Counted from the stretch's first letter, positions 1-6,373 are shown. The stretch: DNA of 6,447 nt from Chloroflexota bacterium (GCA_014383605.1 JACNHM010000192.1:3964-10410), one strand, 5' to 3'. The notes: a model not told the origin generated them from the sequence alone. A program made the numbers and translations.

Positions 1-501
1 ACCACCCGACCAGGCGACCAGGCGACGATCCGACCATGTGACCACCTGCCAGGGGCGATCCCCAGCGGCTGCCGTGCAGCCGAGGCTCGTGCTCAACCGC
101 TGGGCGATCGCCAGCGCCTCCCTTCGTGTCGTCGCCCAGGCCCGGTGGCTTACCCAGACCGCAGTGCCCTGTAACTCTTGTAACGTCATGTCTTCCAGGG
201 CGACGAGGGGGCGGCGCTCCACCTCCACCAGCAGCGCTTGTATCAGCGCCTGGTCGGGTGACAATGTGTTGGCCCACGCCGGACGCAATTCGTGAGCCAG
301 TGCTTCCAGGGCAGCGTAAGCGATGCTCAATGCTTTGGCGTAATCCTGCCGCGCCAGCGCAGCCCACACCTCCGGCTGCAGACGGCGCAAGCGGGCGTGC
401 AGCTCCGGCCGGAACCCATCATCGCAGACCCAAAGGTCGCCGTCCGGCAGAAAGCCGTAGTAGGACGTCGTGGATTGCCAGTGCGTTGGTTCGTTGATCA
501 T
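1..501 (-). CDS. Hypothetical protein, C-terminus beyond the window
   Basis: An open frame of 167 codons runs without a stop from the ATG at 501 to base 1, so the protein is truncated by the window edge. It begins MINEPTHWQSTTSYYGFLPD. I do not recognise a family. It has no transmembrane segment or signal peptide. The first 30 residues look like a small beta/loop region (YYGFLPDGDLWVCDDG), followed by a largely helical Ala/Leu/Arg-rich region (about 33-140) with two probable long helices, DYAKALSIAYAALEALAHEL (53-72) and HRAWATTRREALAIAQRL (119-136). Tryptophan is frequent (nine in 167). The gene starts 8 bases after the mraY stop, so it is probably cotranscribed with the operon. GGAG abuts the ATG too closely to be ideal; an in-frame TTG at 507 would add two residues but has only a weak site. 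Known dcw genes that often follow mraY (murD, ftsW, murG) do not match. Confidence 0.75.
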   Translation of the reverse strand, partial: MINEPTHWQSTTSYYGFLPDGDLWVCDDGFRPELHARLRRLQPEVWAALARQDYAKALSIAYAALEALAHELRPAWANTLSPDQALIQALLVEVERRPLVALEDMTLQELQGTAVWVSHRAWATTRREALAIAQRLSTSLGCTAAAGDRPWQVVTWSDRRLVAWSGG

Positions 502-509
502 CTCCAAAC

Positions 510-1580
510 TCACAGCAGCGCCAGGGCGATGCCCAGCATCCCCGCCAGGATGCCCACCAGCCAGAAGCGCTGGCTGACGTGTGTTTCCGACCAGCCCAAC
601 AGCTCGAAATGCAGGTGCAGCGGTGTCATCTTGAAGACGCGTCGCCCTTGCCCCGTGCGGCGCTTCGTCCACTTGAACCACCCCACCTGCAGGATCACTG
701 AGGCGGCCTCGGCGACGAAAACGAGCCCGATGATGGGCAGCAGCAGCCACTGGCCGGTCATCAAGGCCACCGTGCCCAGCGTGGCTCCCAGCGCCAGCGC
801 CCCCAGGTCGCCCATGAAAAGCTGGGCCGGATAGGCGTTGTACCACAAGAAGGCCATCACCGCGCCCACCACGGTCAGGCAGAAAGCCAGCAACGGGTAC
901 TGTCCCTGCAGGAAGGCGATGATGCCGTAGGCGGCAAAGCTCAGCGTCGCCAGCGAGCCGGCCAGCCCGTCCAGCCCATCGGTCAGGTTGACGGCGTTGG
1001 AAAAGCCCACGATGATGAACATGGCGATGGGGATGTACCACAGGCCCATGTTGATTTTTTCCGCCACGCCGGGCAGGGCGATGCTGTAGATGTCCAGTGC
1101 GAAGTAGAGTCCCAAGGCTGTGGCCAGGGCGATGAGCACTTGTCCGGCGAACTTGGCCCGCACCGAAAGCCCCGTGCCCTCTTCGGTGTTGCGCACGCCC
1201 TTCCAATCGTCCAGCCCGCCCAGCAGGGCAAAGCACAGCATCACCCCCAGCGGCACCAGCAGCGATTTGCCGATCAGCGGGCTGCCGTGGGTGAAGCCGA
1301 AATAGGACAGGAAGGCCCGCCCGGCGGCGAAGCCGCTGAGGAAATTGGCGAAGTTCAGCACCACCGTGATCAGAAACACCGGCAGGATGATCATCAGGCC
1401 GCCCATGGTCGGCGTGCCCGTCTTCCACTGATGGCTGTCCGGCTCGTCAATGCGGATTTGTTTACCGATGCGCCAGCGCTTGAGCAGCCGGATCAGCGGC
1501 AGGCCCCAGATGACGGCGAACAGGAAGGAGACGGTGGCCAGGGCCAGAGAGAAGGGCAGGGGCGCGCGAGCCACGGTCAC
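510..1580 (-). CDS. mraY: Phospho-N-acetylmuramoyl-pentapeptide-transferase MraY
   Basis: The product is a polytopic inner-membrane enzyme, 356 residues from this start, that transfers phospho-MurNAc-pentapeptide from UDP to undecaprenyl phosphate, making lipid I. Many hydrophobic helices run through the whole length, starting at about residue 8. Family motifs seen: HQWKTGTPTMGG in the first third, LDDWKG with the Asp pair D124-D125, NLTDGLDG (198-205), FMGD with D258, and a C-terminal PLHLHFELLGW segment. Two family positions differ: the HHH motif is H322-L323-H324, and the residue after FMGDLG is Ala (261) where Ser is usual. GTG 1580 overlaps the murF stop (GTGA). GTG 1574, two codons later, has better ribosome-site spacing and is equally plausible. 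Translation coupled to murF fits their consecutive steps in the pathway. Longer upstream starts would lie deep within murF and add non-family sequence. Confidence 0.96.
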   Translation of the reverse strand: MTVARAPLPFSLALATVSFLFAVIWGLPLIRLLKRWRIGKQIRIDEPDSHQWKTGTPTMGGLMIILPVFLITVVLNFANFLSGFAAGRAFLSYFGFTHGSPLIGKSLLVPLGVMLCFALLGGLDDWKGVRNTEEGTGLSVRAKFAGQVLIALATALGLYFALDIYSIALPGVAEKINMGLWYIPIAMFIIVGFSNAVNLTDGLDGLAGSLATLSFAAYGIIAFLQGQYPLLAFCLTVVGAVMAFLWYNAYPAQLFMGDLGALALGATLGTVALMTGQWLLLPIIGLVFVAEAASVILQVGWFKWTKRRTGQGRRVFKMTPLHLHFELLGWSETHVSQRFWLVGILAGMLGIALALL

Positions 1581-3064
1581 TCCTCCTCCTGCCGCGCTGG
1601 CGACGGGAGCGTGAGCGCGGCCACGATCTGTTCCATGGCCATGCCCCGCGAGCCTTTCACCAGCACGGTGTCGCCGGCCTTGATCACATCCCGCAAACGA
1701 GCCAGTGCGGCCTCGTTGTCGTCTTCCATGTGCACACAATCCTCTGGTAGACCGCAGATCAGCGCTTCCTCGCCGATCCAGCGCGCCCGCCGCCCCACGG
1801 TGATGAGCATCTGCACGACGTCGGCGGCGCGGCAGCCCACCTTGCGGTGCCCCATCTCCTCGAAGCTGCCCAGTTCCAGCATGTCGCCCAGCACGGCGAT
1901 GCGCCGCCCGTTCAGATCTTCCAGTAGATTCAGGGCGGCGATGGAGGAGGTCGGGTTGGCGTTGTAGGTGTCGTCAATGAGCGTTGAACCCCGTACACCC
2001 GGCACTACCAGCAGCCGCAGTTGCGCCGACACGTCCTGTAGCCCGCCCACGATCTCCTCCCAGCTCAGCCCTTCGACCAGACCGACGGCCGCCGCCCGCA
2101 GCGCCGTGTGCACGCTGTGCCGTCCCAGCAGCGGCACCTTCACGTGCAGCGTTTCGTCGCCGTGGTGGAAGCGGAAGCGAATGCCCTCCAGCCCCTCGCT
2201 GGCGATGTGGCTGGCCCAGAGGTCGCAGTCGGGCGTCAACCCGTAGAAGAAGACCCGCGCCGGGGTGAGTTCGGCCATGGGCCGCACCAGCGGATCATCG
2301 CCGTTGAGAATGGCCACGCCGTCCTCTGGCAGGGCCTGCACCAATTCCGCCTTGGCCTGGGCGATACGCTCCAGCGTGCCCAGCCGTTCCAGATGTGTCG
2401 GCCCGATGTTGGTGATCACCCCCACCTGCGGGCGGGCGATGGCCGCCAGCTCGGCGATTTCCCCCAGGTCGTACATGCCCATCTCCAGCACGGCACGTTC
2501 GTGCACGCCGCGCAGTTGCAGCACCGTCAGCGGCAGGCCGATCTCGTTGTTCAGGTTGCCGGGGTTCTTCAGCGTGGGATAGCGCTGCTGCAGCACGGTG
2601 GCGATCATCTCCTTCGACGTGGATTTGCCCACGCTGCCCGTGATGCCCACGATACGGGGGGTGAATTGCGAGCGCCAATGTGCCGCCAGTCGCTGCAACC
2701 CTTTCAGGCTGTCGGCGACGATGAAGACGTAGGGGTTAGGGGTTAGGGGATAGGGGATGGTTGAGCAGTCATGGGTTGTGTCAATCAGATTGACCTCTAA
2801 CCCGTATCCCTTAACCCCTTCCTGTCCTCTTGGCTCAGCGATGATGGCCGCCGCGCCGCGCTGCAAGGCGTCGGCGATGAAATCGTGCCCGTCCTGTTGC
2901 TCGCCGCGCAGGGCGACGAAGCAGCTTGCCCCCCCCGCCTGGCGGGAGTCGATGCCGAAGGCGGTGATCTCCCGCGCCGGCAGGTCTGGTGGCGCCGGCT
3001 CACCCTCACCACACAGCGCGGCCCAGATATCGGCCAGGGTGGGCGTGGACGATGGGGGCGGCAT
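1577..3064 (-). CDS. murF: UDP-N-acetylmuramoyl-tripeptide--D-alanyl-D-alanine ligase MurF
   Basis: The product is a 495-residue cytoplasmic ATP-dependent Mur ligase that adds D-Ala-D-Ala to UDP-MurNAc-tripeptide, making the pentapeptide used by MraY. Domain 1 (1-81) holds the substrate-binding pattern GIDSRQAGGASCFVALRGE (37-55) and DGH (58-60). The ATPase domain has the P-loop GSVGKST (143-149, K147), NPGNLNNEIGLP (167-178), TNIGPTHLERLGT and the AKAE lysine region. Domain 3 has DDTYNANP (364-371) and KGSRGMAMEQIV near the end. All key motifs look intact. E. coli MurF is 452 residues; most of the excess here is a 31-residue insertion (82-112) encoded by an inverted-repeat element, between domain 1 and the ATPase domain. 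The P-loop reads GKST where GKT is more usual. The ATG at 3064 lies 5 bases after the ftsI stop with GGGAG (3075-3079) 10 bases upstream; longer upstream starts would overlap ftsI and lack family similarity. The last codons (Glu-Glu-Glu) double as the mraY ribosome binding site. Confidence 0.96.
   Translation of the reverse strand: MPPPSSTPTLADIWAALCGEGEPAPPDLPAREITAFGIDSRQAGGASCFVALRGEQQDGHDFIADALQRGAAAIIAEPRGQEGVKGYGLEVNLIDTTHDCSTIPYPLTPNPYVFIVADSLKGLQRLAAHWRSQFTPRIVGITGSVGKSTSKEMIATVLQQRYPTLKNPGNLNNEIGLPLTVLQLRGVHERAVLEMGMYDLGEIAELAAIARPQVGVITNIGPTHLERLGTLERIAQAKAELVQALPEDGVAILNGDDPLVRPMAELTPARVFFYGLTPDCDLWASHIASEGLEGIRFRFHHGDETLHVKVPLLGRHSVHTALRAAAVGLVEGLSWEEIVGGLQDVSAQLRLLVVPGVRGSTLIDDTYNANPTSSIAALNLLEDLNGRRIAVLGDMLELGSFEEMGHRKVGCRAADVVQMLITVGRRARWIGEEALICGLPEDCVHMEDDNEAALARLRDVIKAGDTVLVKGSRGMAMEQIVAALTLPSPARQEEE
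1581..1590 (-). promoter_or_regulatory. Extended ribosome binding site of mraY inside the murF 3' end
   Basis: AGGAGGAGGA on the minus strand encodes the final Gln-Glu-Glu-Glu region of MurF and precedes the GTG at 1580. It offers two registers of AGGAGG, one suited to GTG 1580 (about 4 bases away) and one suited to GTG 1574 (about 7 bases away). This is a strong site and supports coupled translation of murF and mraY. Confidence 0.75.
2732..2756 (+). other. Putative G-quadruplex motif in the template strand of murF
   Basis: Four GGGG tracts are separated by three-base loops TTA, TTA and ATA. This fits the strict intramolecular G-quadruplex pattern and resembles telomeric repeats. It lies on the + strand, which is the template for murF transcription and does not appear as G-rich in the mRNA. 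The motif match is direct; folding in the cell is inference. Confidence 0.6.
2780..2794. repeat. Short perfect palindrome at the centre of the murF insert
   Basis: GTCAATC and GATTGAC are perfect 7-base inverted arms around a single A (GTCAATCAGATTGAC on the + strand). It lies inside the 44-base centre between the heptamer arms, so the insert has a nested inverted-repeat structure. In RNA it would open to about a 5-base-pair stem with a 5-base loop. Confidence 0.7.
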
Positions 3065-3069
3065 GATGC

Positions 3070-4863
3070 TCAGTCTCCCTTGTTGCTCAGACGCTCGGCG
3101 TCCGGCGGCACCTGGAGGATCCTCAGGATCTGGGGAGCGATCTCTCGAAACACCGGCGCGGCGACCCGCGTCCCCCAGGGGGATGTCTTGGGCTTGTCCA
3201 GCTTGATCAGACAGGCGAAGGCCGGATCGTCGGCGGGAGCGAAGCCGGCGAAGGAGGCGATGGTCCATTCCTCGTGGTATTTGCCTTCCACGGGAACCTG
3301 AGCCGTCCCTGTCTTGCCGGCCACGCGATATCCCTCGATGCGGGCTTCCGGAATGCCCTGCTCCACTACCGTGACCAGCATCTCCGTCAGCAGTCGGGCG
3401 GTCTCCGGCTTGATCACCTGGGCCACGGCGACGGGCGGCACCTTCATCGCCCGGCCATCCTCTACCAGCGTATCCACCACGTGCGGCTGCATCAGCATGC
3501 CGCCGTTGGCCACAGCGGCCACAGCGGTGAGCATCTGCAAGGGTGTGACACTGATGCCCTGGCCGAAGGAGTTGGCGGGCAGGTCCGATATGCTCCAGTA
3601 CTGGCTGCCCGGATGCTTCACCAGGCCATCCACTTCGTGGGCCAGGTCCACCCCTGTCTTGCGGCCGAAGCCAAAGCGGGCCACGTATTTGTAGAACGTC
3701 TCAACGCCCATTTCTTCGCCCACCTGGGCCACGCCCACGTTGAAGGAGAAGACCAGGATCTCTGTCACCGTGACCTCGCCGTGGGGCATGCGGTCGGCGT
3801 TTTGGAACACGTGGCCTCCGGCCTCCAGTTGGCCGGGGTCATCGAAGACACTGTCCGGTGTGACCGCGCCGCTGTCCAGGCCGGCGGCGATGGTGATGAT
3901 CTTGAATACCGAGCCAGGCTCGTAGACCAGGCTGATCGTGGGATCGTTGAAAATCGCCGGGTTGTCGTCGGAGTATTTCCAGTACTCGTTGGGATCGTAT
4001 TCGGGGTAGCTGGCGCTGCCCAGGAGTGCGCCGGTGGCGGGATCCATGACGATGATCGAACCCCCTTCGGCGCCTGTGTCCTCTACCGCCTTGGCCAAGG
4101 CCCGCTCTATGACGAATTGGATACCCCGGTCTGTGGTCAGGATGAGATTGTGTTTGGCCTCTGAAAGCAGGTAGATGCTGAAATCGGCGGGCAGCGTGTA
4201 CGCTCCTTGCCGGCGCAGCAGAGCCCCCGTCCCGCCTTGCAGGAACTCGTGGTATTTCTCTCCCACACCGTAGTAACTATCGCCAACCCGAGTGACGAAA
4301 CCGAGCAGATGCGCCAGGAACTCCCCCTGGGGGTAGAAACGCAGGCGGTATGCTGACGTCCAAACCTGTTCCGATGTCCAGCGGCAGCCCGCTGTGGCCG
4401 GGTCCTCTTCTTCGTCCGAGGATGTCTCCTCTTGGGAACGCCGCTCGATCTCCTCGGCGATCTCCATGGAAACTTCGGGGTGTACGACGACGTACAAGCC
4501 GTCCTGTCGCAGTGAATTCAGGATCTCCCCGGCAGGCATATCCAGGATCTCCGCCAGGCACAGTGCCACTCGCTGCTTCTCCCTCTCTTCCTGGTTGCCG
4601 TCCTTGCTCTGGAATGCTGTGGGATCGGCCTCTACTCTCCACATGAAGAAGTCCGCGGCCAGAAGTCGGCCGTTTTTCTCCAGAATGGCCCCCAGCGGGC
4701 CTCGCGATGATTCTGTGGGCACGTTCTCGGAAGCTTGATAGCGTTCCGGCCGTAGGGCCTGGAGATCCAACAGCCGGGCGGCCAGGATCAGGATGATCAC
4801 AGCCAGCACGATCTGCAGGATGCGCAACCGAAGGATAGGTCGTTCCTGTGCTTGGCGAAGCAT
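3070..4863 (-). CDS. ftsI: Septal penicillin-binding protein (class B transpeptidase, FtsI/PBP2-PBP3 type)
   Basis: The product is a 597-residue membrane-anchored D,D-transpeptidase that cross-links septal peptidoglycan, normally paired with the glycosyltransferase FtsW. A membrane anchor spans about residues 13-33. The dimerisation/pedestal domain follows, with a variant SRGPLGAILEKNGRLLA motif (53-69), where DRNG is more usual than EKNG. The catalytic domain carries the three penicillin-binding motifs: SVFK (nucleophile S318, K321), SFN (373-375) and KTGT (517-520). There is no C-terminal PASTA domain; the protein ends soon after the APVFREIAPQIL helix, unlike SpoVD or many Gram-positive PBP2x proteins. 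An acidic, Ser/Glu-rich insert (about 141-156) interrupts the N-terminal domain. The ATG at 4863 has AGAGGT (4870-4875) 6 bases upstream, and the gene starts 14 bases after the ftsL-like stop. The position between ftsL and murF supports division rather than elongation. Confidence 0.95.
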   Translation of the reverse strand: MLRQAQERPILRLRILQIVLAVIILILAARLLDLQALRPERYQASENVPTESSRGPLGAILEKNGRLLAADFFMWRVEADPTAFQSKDGNQEEREKQRVALCLAEILDMPAGEILNSLRQDGLYVVVHPEVSMEIAEEIERRSQEETSSDEEEDPATAGCRWTSEQVWTSAYRLRFYPQGEFLAHLLGFVTRVGDSYYGVGEKYHEFLQGGTGALLRRQGAYTLPADFSIYLLSEAKHNLILTTDRGIQFVIERALAKAVEDTGAEGGSIIVMDPATGALLGSASYPEYDPNEYWKYSDDNPAIFNDPTISLVYEPGSVFKIITIAAGLDSGAVTPDSVFDDPGQLEAGGHVFQNADRMPHGEVTVTEILVFSFNVGVAQVGEEMGVETFYKYVARFGFGRKTGVDLAHEVDGLVKHPGSQYWSISDLPANSFGQGISVTPLQMLTAVAAVANGGMLMQPHVVDTLVEDGRAMKVPPVAVAQVIKPETARLLTEMLVTVVEQGIPEARIEGYRVAGKTGTAQVPVEGKYHEEWTIASFAGFAPADDPAFACLIKLDKPKTSPWGTRVAAPVFREIAPQILRILQVPPDAERLSNKGD

Positions 4864-4877
4864 GATGGTACCTCTTT

Positions 4878-5405
4878 TCAGCGACGAGTGGCCACGCTGC
4901 CCGCAGGCGGCGGCGGCGGCGGAGCTACCAGCTCTTGCAGACGTTGCGGCAGTGTCTGCCAGGGTGACAATGGTGCAGTCAAAGCCCTCTCATCTCCCTC
5001 TCCCTGCGCAACACGAGTCGCGCCGCTGATCGCGACCTGGGCTGCGGCCTCCTGTTTCTCTCCGCCCAGGTCCAGGTACACGATGGGCGGGTGCGGGACA
5101 AAACCTTGTTGCTGGGCGTATTTTTCTACCTCTTCGATGTTGGTGCCCAGGGCGAACTGCCGCCGCAACGCGGCATTTCTCTGTTCCTGCTTGTCGTATT
5201 GCTTCTGCACCTGGTCCATCTGCCGCTGCAGCATGGCCTTCTCGCCGGCCAGGAACACGTTGAACCCCATGAGCAGGCTCACGGTGACGAGACCCAACAG
5301 GTAATACCAGGTGACCTGGGCTGTGCTGCGGATCACTCGCTGGCGCGGCCGGAGGTCCCAGACGGGGAAAGCCAGTGGTTCAGGAAAAGGTCGGCGCTGG
5401 ATCAT
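4878..5405 (-). CDS. ftsL: FtsL-like cell division protein (single-pass membrane, coiled coil)
   Basis: The product is a 175-residue bitopic membrane protein. It has a basic, cytoplasmic N-terminal region (1-31), one transmembrane helix (about 32-52), an extracytoplasmic coiled-coil stretch rich in Gln, Lys and Arg (about 55-100), and then a segment NIEEVEKYAQQQGFVPHPP (89-107) typical of FtsL/DivIC-type septum proteins. FtsL works with FtsB/DivIC and FtsQ to recruit and activate FtsI and FtsW at the septum. The assignment rests on topology and on its place between rsmH and ftsI, because FtsL sequences diverge widely. The C-terminal tail beyond residue 113 is unusually long and looks unconstrained, ending in six prolines (162-167) encoded by a (GGC)n-type microsatellite at 4906-4923. 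The ATG has AGGAG (5413-5417) 7 bases upstream. A DivIC-like septum formation initiator is the main alternative. Confidence 0.72.
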   Translation of the reverse strand: MIQRRPFPEPLAFPVWDLRPRQRVIRSTAQVTWYYLLGLVTVSLLMGFNVFLAGEKAMLQRQMDQVQKQYDKQEQRNAALRRQFALGTNIEEVEKYAQQQGFVPHPPIVYLDLGGEKQEAAAQVAISGATRVAQGEGDERALTAPLSPWQTLPQRLQELVAPPPPPPAGSVATRR

Positions 5406-5425
5406 GTTCCATCTCCTGCAGGGTT

Positions 5426-6373
5426 TCAGAACTGTGGGTTGGGTAACCGCTCGGCCAGTCGAAGCCTGGCGCTGCGACTGCGCGGGTTGGCGCCCATCTC
5501 TTCCGGCGTGGGCCGGATCGGTTTGCGGGTCAGGAGGCGCAGGCTGGCCTTGTGTTCACAGCGGCACGCGGGTGCATCGGGTGGGCAGATGCAGTCACGC
5601 GCCTCCCGCCGCAACCACTGCTTGGTCAGGCGGTCCTCCAGAGAATGATACGAGAGCACCGCCAGTCGCCCTTGCCCTGGAGTCAGCAGGCGCACTGCCT
5701 GGGGCAGTGCGGCTTCGAGGGCGGCCAATTCGTCGTTGACGGCGATGCGCAGCGCCATGAAGCACCTGGTGGCTGGATGCAACCGGCCTCGGCGGCCCAC
5801 GGCGGCGCTCACTGCCGCCGCCAGCTCGGCCGTGCTGTGCAGCGGCCGCCGCCGGACGATCTCGCGGGCGATGCGTCGAGAGCGGTGTTCCTCGCCGTAG
5901 CGCCACAGGAGATCTGCCAGCTCGGCCTCCGCTAGGTCGTTGACCAACTCGGCCGCCGTGGGGCCCTGTTGCGGATCGAACCGCATGTCCAACGGGCCGT
6001 CGAGCTGGAACGAGAAGCCCCGTTCGGGGGCCGCCAACTGGGGAGAGGAGAGGCCCAAATCCAGCAGCACGCCATCCACGCTGCTGAAACCGTGACCTCG
6101 GGCGACCTCCTCCAGGTCGGCGAAATTGGCGTGGACGAGGGTCACACGCGGATGGTAAAGAGCCAGTCGCCCGCGGCAGCGGGCGATCGCTTCCGGATCA
6201 GCATCCAGGCCCAGCAGCCGGCCATCGGGTGCCGAGCCTTTCAGGATGGCCTCCGCGTGGCCGCCGCCGCCCAGCGTGCCATCAATGAAATCCTTGCCCG
6301 GCTGTAAAGCCAGCCCCTCAATGGTTTCCTGCAACAGCACCGGCCAATGGTCGCCTTGGTTTTCCTGACTCAT
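5426..6373 (-). CDS. rsmH: 16S rRNA (cytosine(1402)-N(4))-methyltransferase RsmH
   Basis: The product is a 315-residue cytoplasmic SAM-dependent methyltransferase (MraW/RsmH family), which N4-methylates C1402 in the ribosomal P-site region of 16S rRNA. Family motifs appear in order: HWPVLLQE (9-16), the SAM loop [12 protein letters not shown] (29-40), LDADP (56-60), [11 protein letters not shown] (100-110), [16 protein letters not shown] (119-134), [18 protein letters not shown] (199-216), [10 protein letters not shown] (239-248) and [10 protein letters not shown] (296-305). The length is normal for the family. The HPATR motif reads RCFMALRI where RTFQALRI is usual. A Cys cluster, C261-x-C263-x6-C270-x-C272 followed by H274, lies just before the LLTRKPI segment and could bind a metal. 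The start is fixed by an in-frame stop eight codons upstream. The gene opens the visible part of the dcw operon, 20 bases ahead of the ftsL-like gene. Confidence 0.97.
   Translation of the reverse strand: MSQENQGDHWPVLLQETIEGLALQPGKDFIDGTLGGGGHAEAILKGSAPDGRLLGLDADPEAIARCRGRLALYHPRVTLVHANFADLEEVARGHGFSSVDGVLLDLGLSSPQLAAPERGFSFQLDGPLDMRFDPQQGPTAAELVNDLAEAELADLLWRYGEEHRSRRIAREIVRRRPLHSTAELAAAVSAAVGRRGRLHPATRCFMALRIAVNDELAALEAALPQAVRLLTPGQGRLAVLSYHSLEDRLTKQWLRREARDCICPPDAPACRCEHKASLRLLTRKPIRPTPEEMGANPRSRSARLRLAERLPNPQF

Larger units (their letters stand above)
2729..2821 (-). repeat. In-frame palindromic repeat element inside murF
   Basis: This 93-base segment encodes MurF residues 82-112. Its left part (2731-2758, + strand) is four tandem heptamers: AGGGGTT, AGGGGTT, AGGGGAT, AGGGGAT. 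Its right part carries degenerate copies on the opposite strand (AGGGGTT, AAGGGAT, ACGGGTT, AGAGGTC on the minus strand, about 2792-2818). The arms 2739-2756 and 2801-2818 are inverted repeats matching at 16 of 18 positions, around a 44-base centre. In the murF mRNA these arms would form a long stem. The encoded peptide includes PYPLTPNPY (104-112), a typical translation of such repeats. No MurF motif lies within it, and deleting it joins IIAEPRGQ to VFIVADSL, which is normal MurF spacing. I see no clear target-site duplication. Calling it a mobile or repeated element is inference from structure; copies elsewhere in the genome cannot be seen here. Confidence 0.75.

Noticed and set aside
8..23. 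Tandem GACCAGGC repeat at the left edge
   Set aside because: Only two 8-base copies inside a coding frame, and 8 is not a multiple of 3. This is within chance expectation for GC-rich coding sequence.
292..834. A 180-codon plus-strand open frame and several other long plus-strand frames across the window
   Set aside because: They lie antisense to mraY, murF, ftsI and rsmH, whose products match families along their length. The GC-rich composition leaves few stops in the opposite strand. None shows a recognisable domain or a good ribosome site.
1581..1739. N-terminal extension of mraY reaching back to an ATG at 1739
   Set aside because: The added residues are an out-of-frame reading of the murF 3' end, Arg/Gly-rich and unlike MraY. 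GTG 1580 or 1574 behind a strong AGGAGG fits the family N-terminus.
2731..2818. CRISPR array or rho-independent terminator
   Set aside because: The repeats are contiguous heptamers with no spacers, so this is not a CRISPR. The inverted repeat has a 44-base loop, no U-tract, and lies within an open murF frame, so a terminator is unlikely.
3065..3268. N-terminal extension of murF reaching back to an ATG at 3268
   Set aside because: It overlaps the ftsI 3' end in another frame and adds Arg-rich sequence before the normal MurF start. ATG 3064 with GGGAG upstream is consistent with the family.
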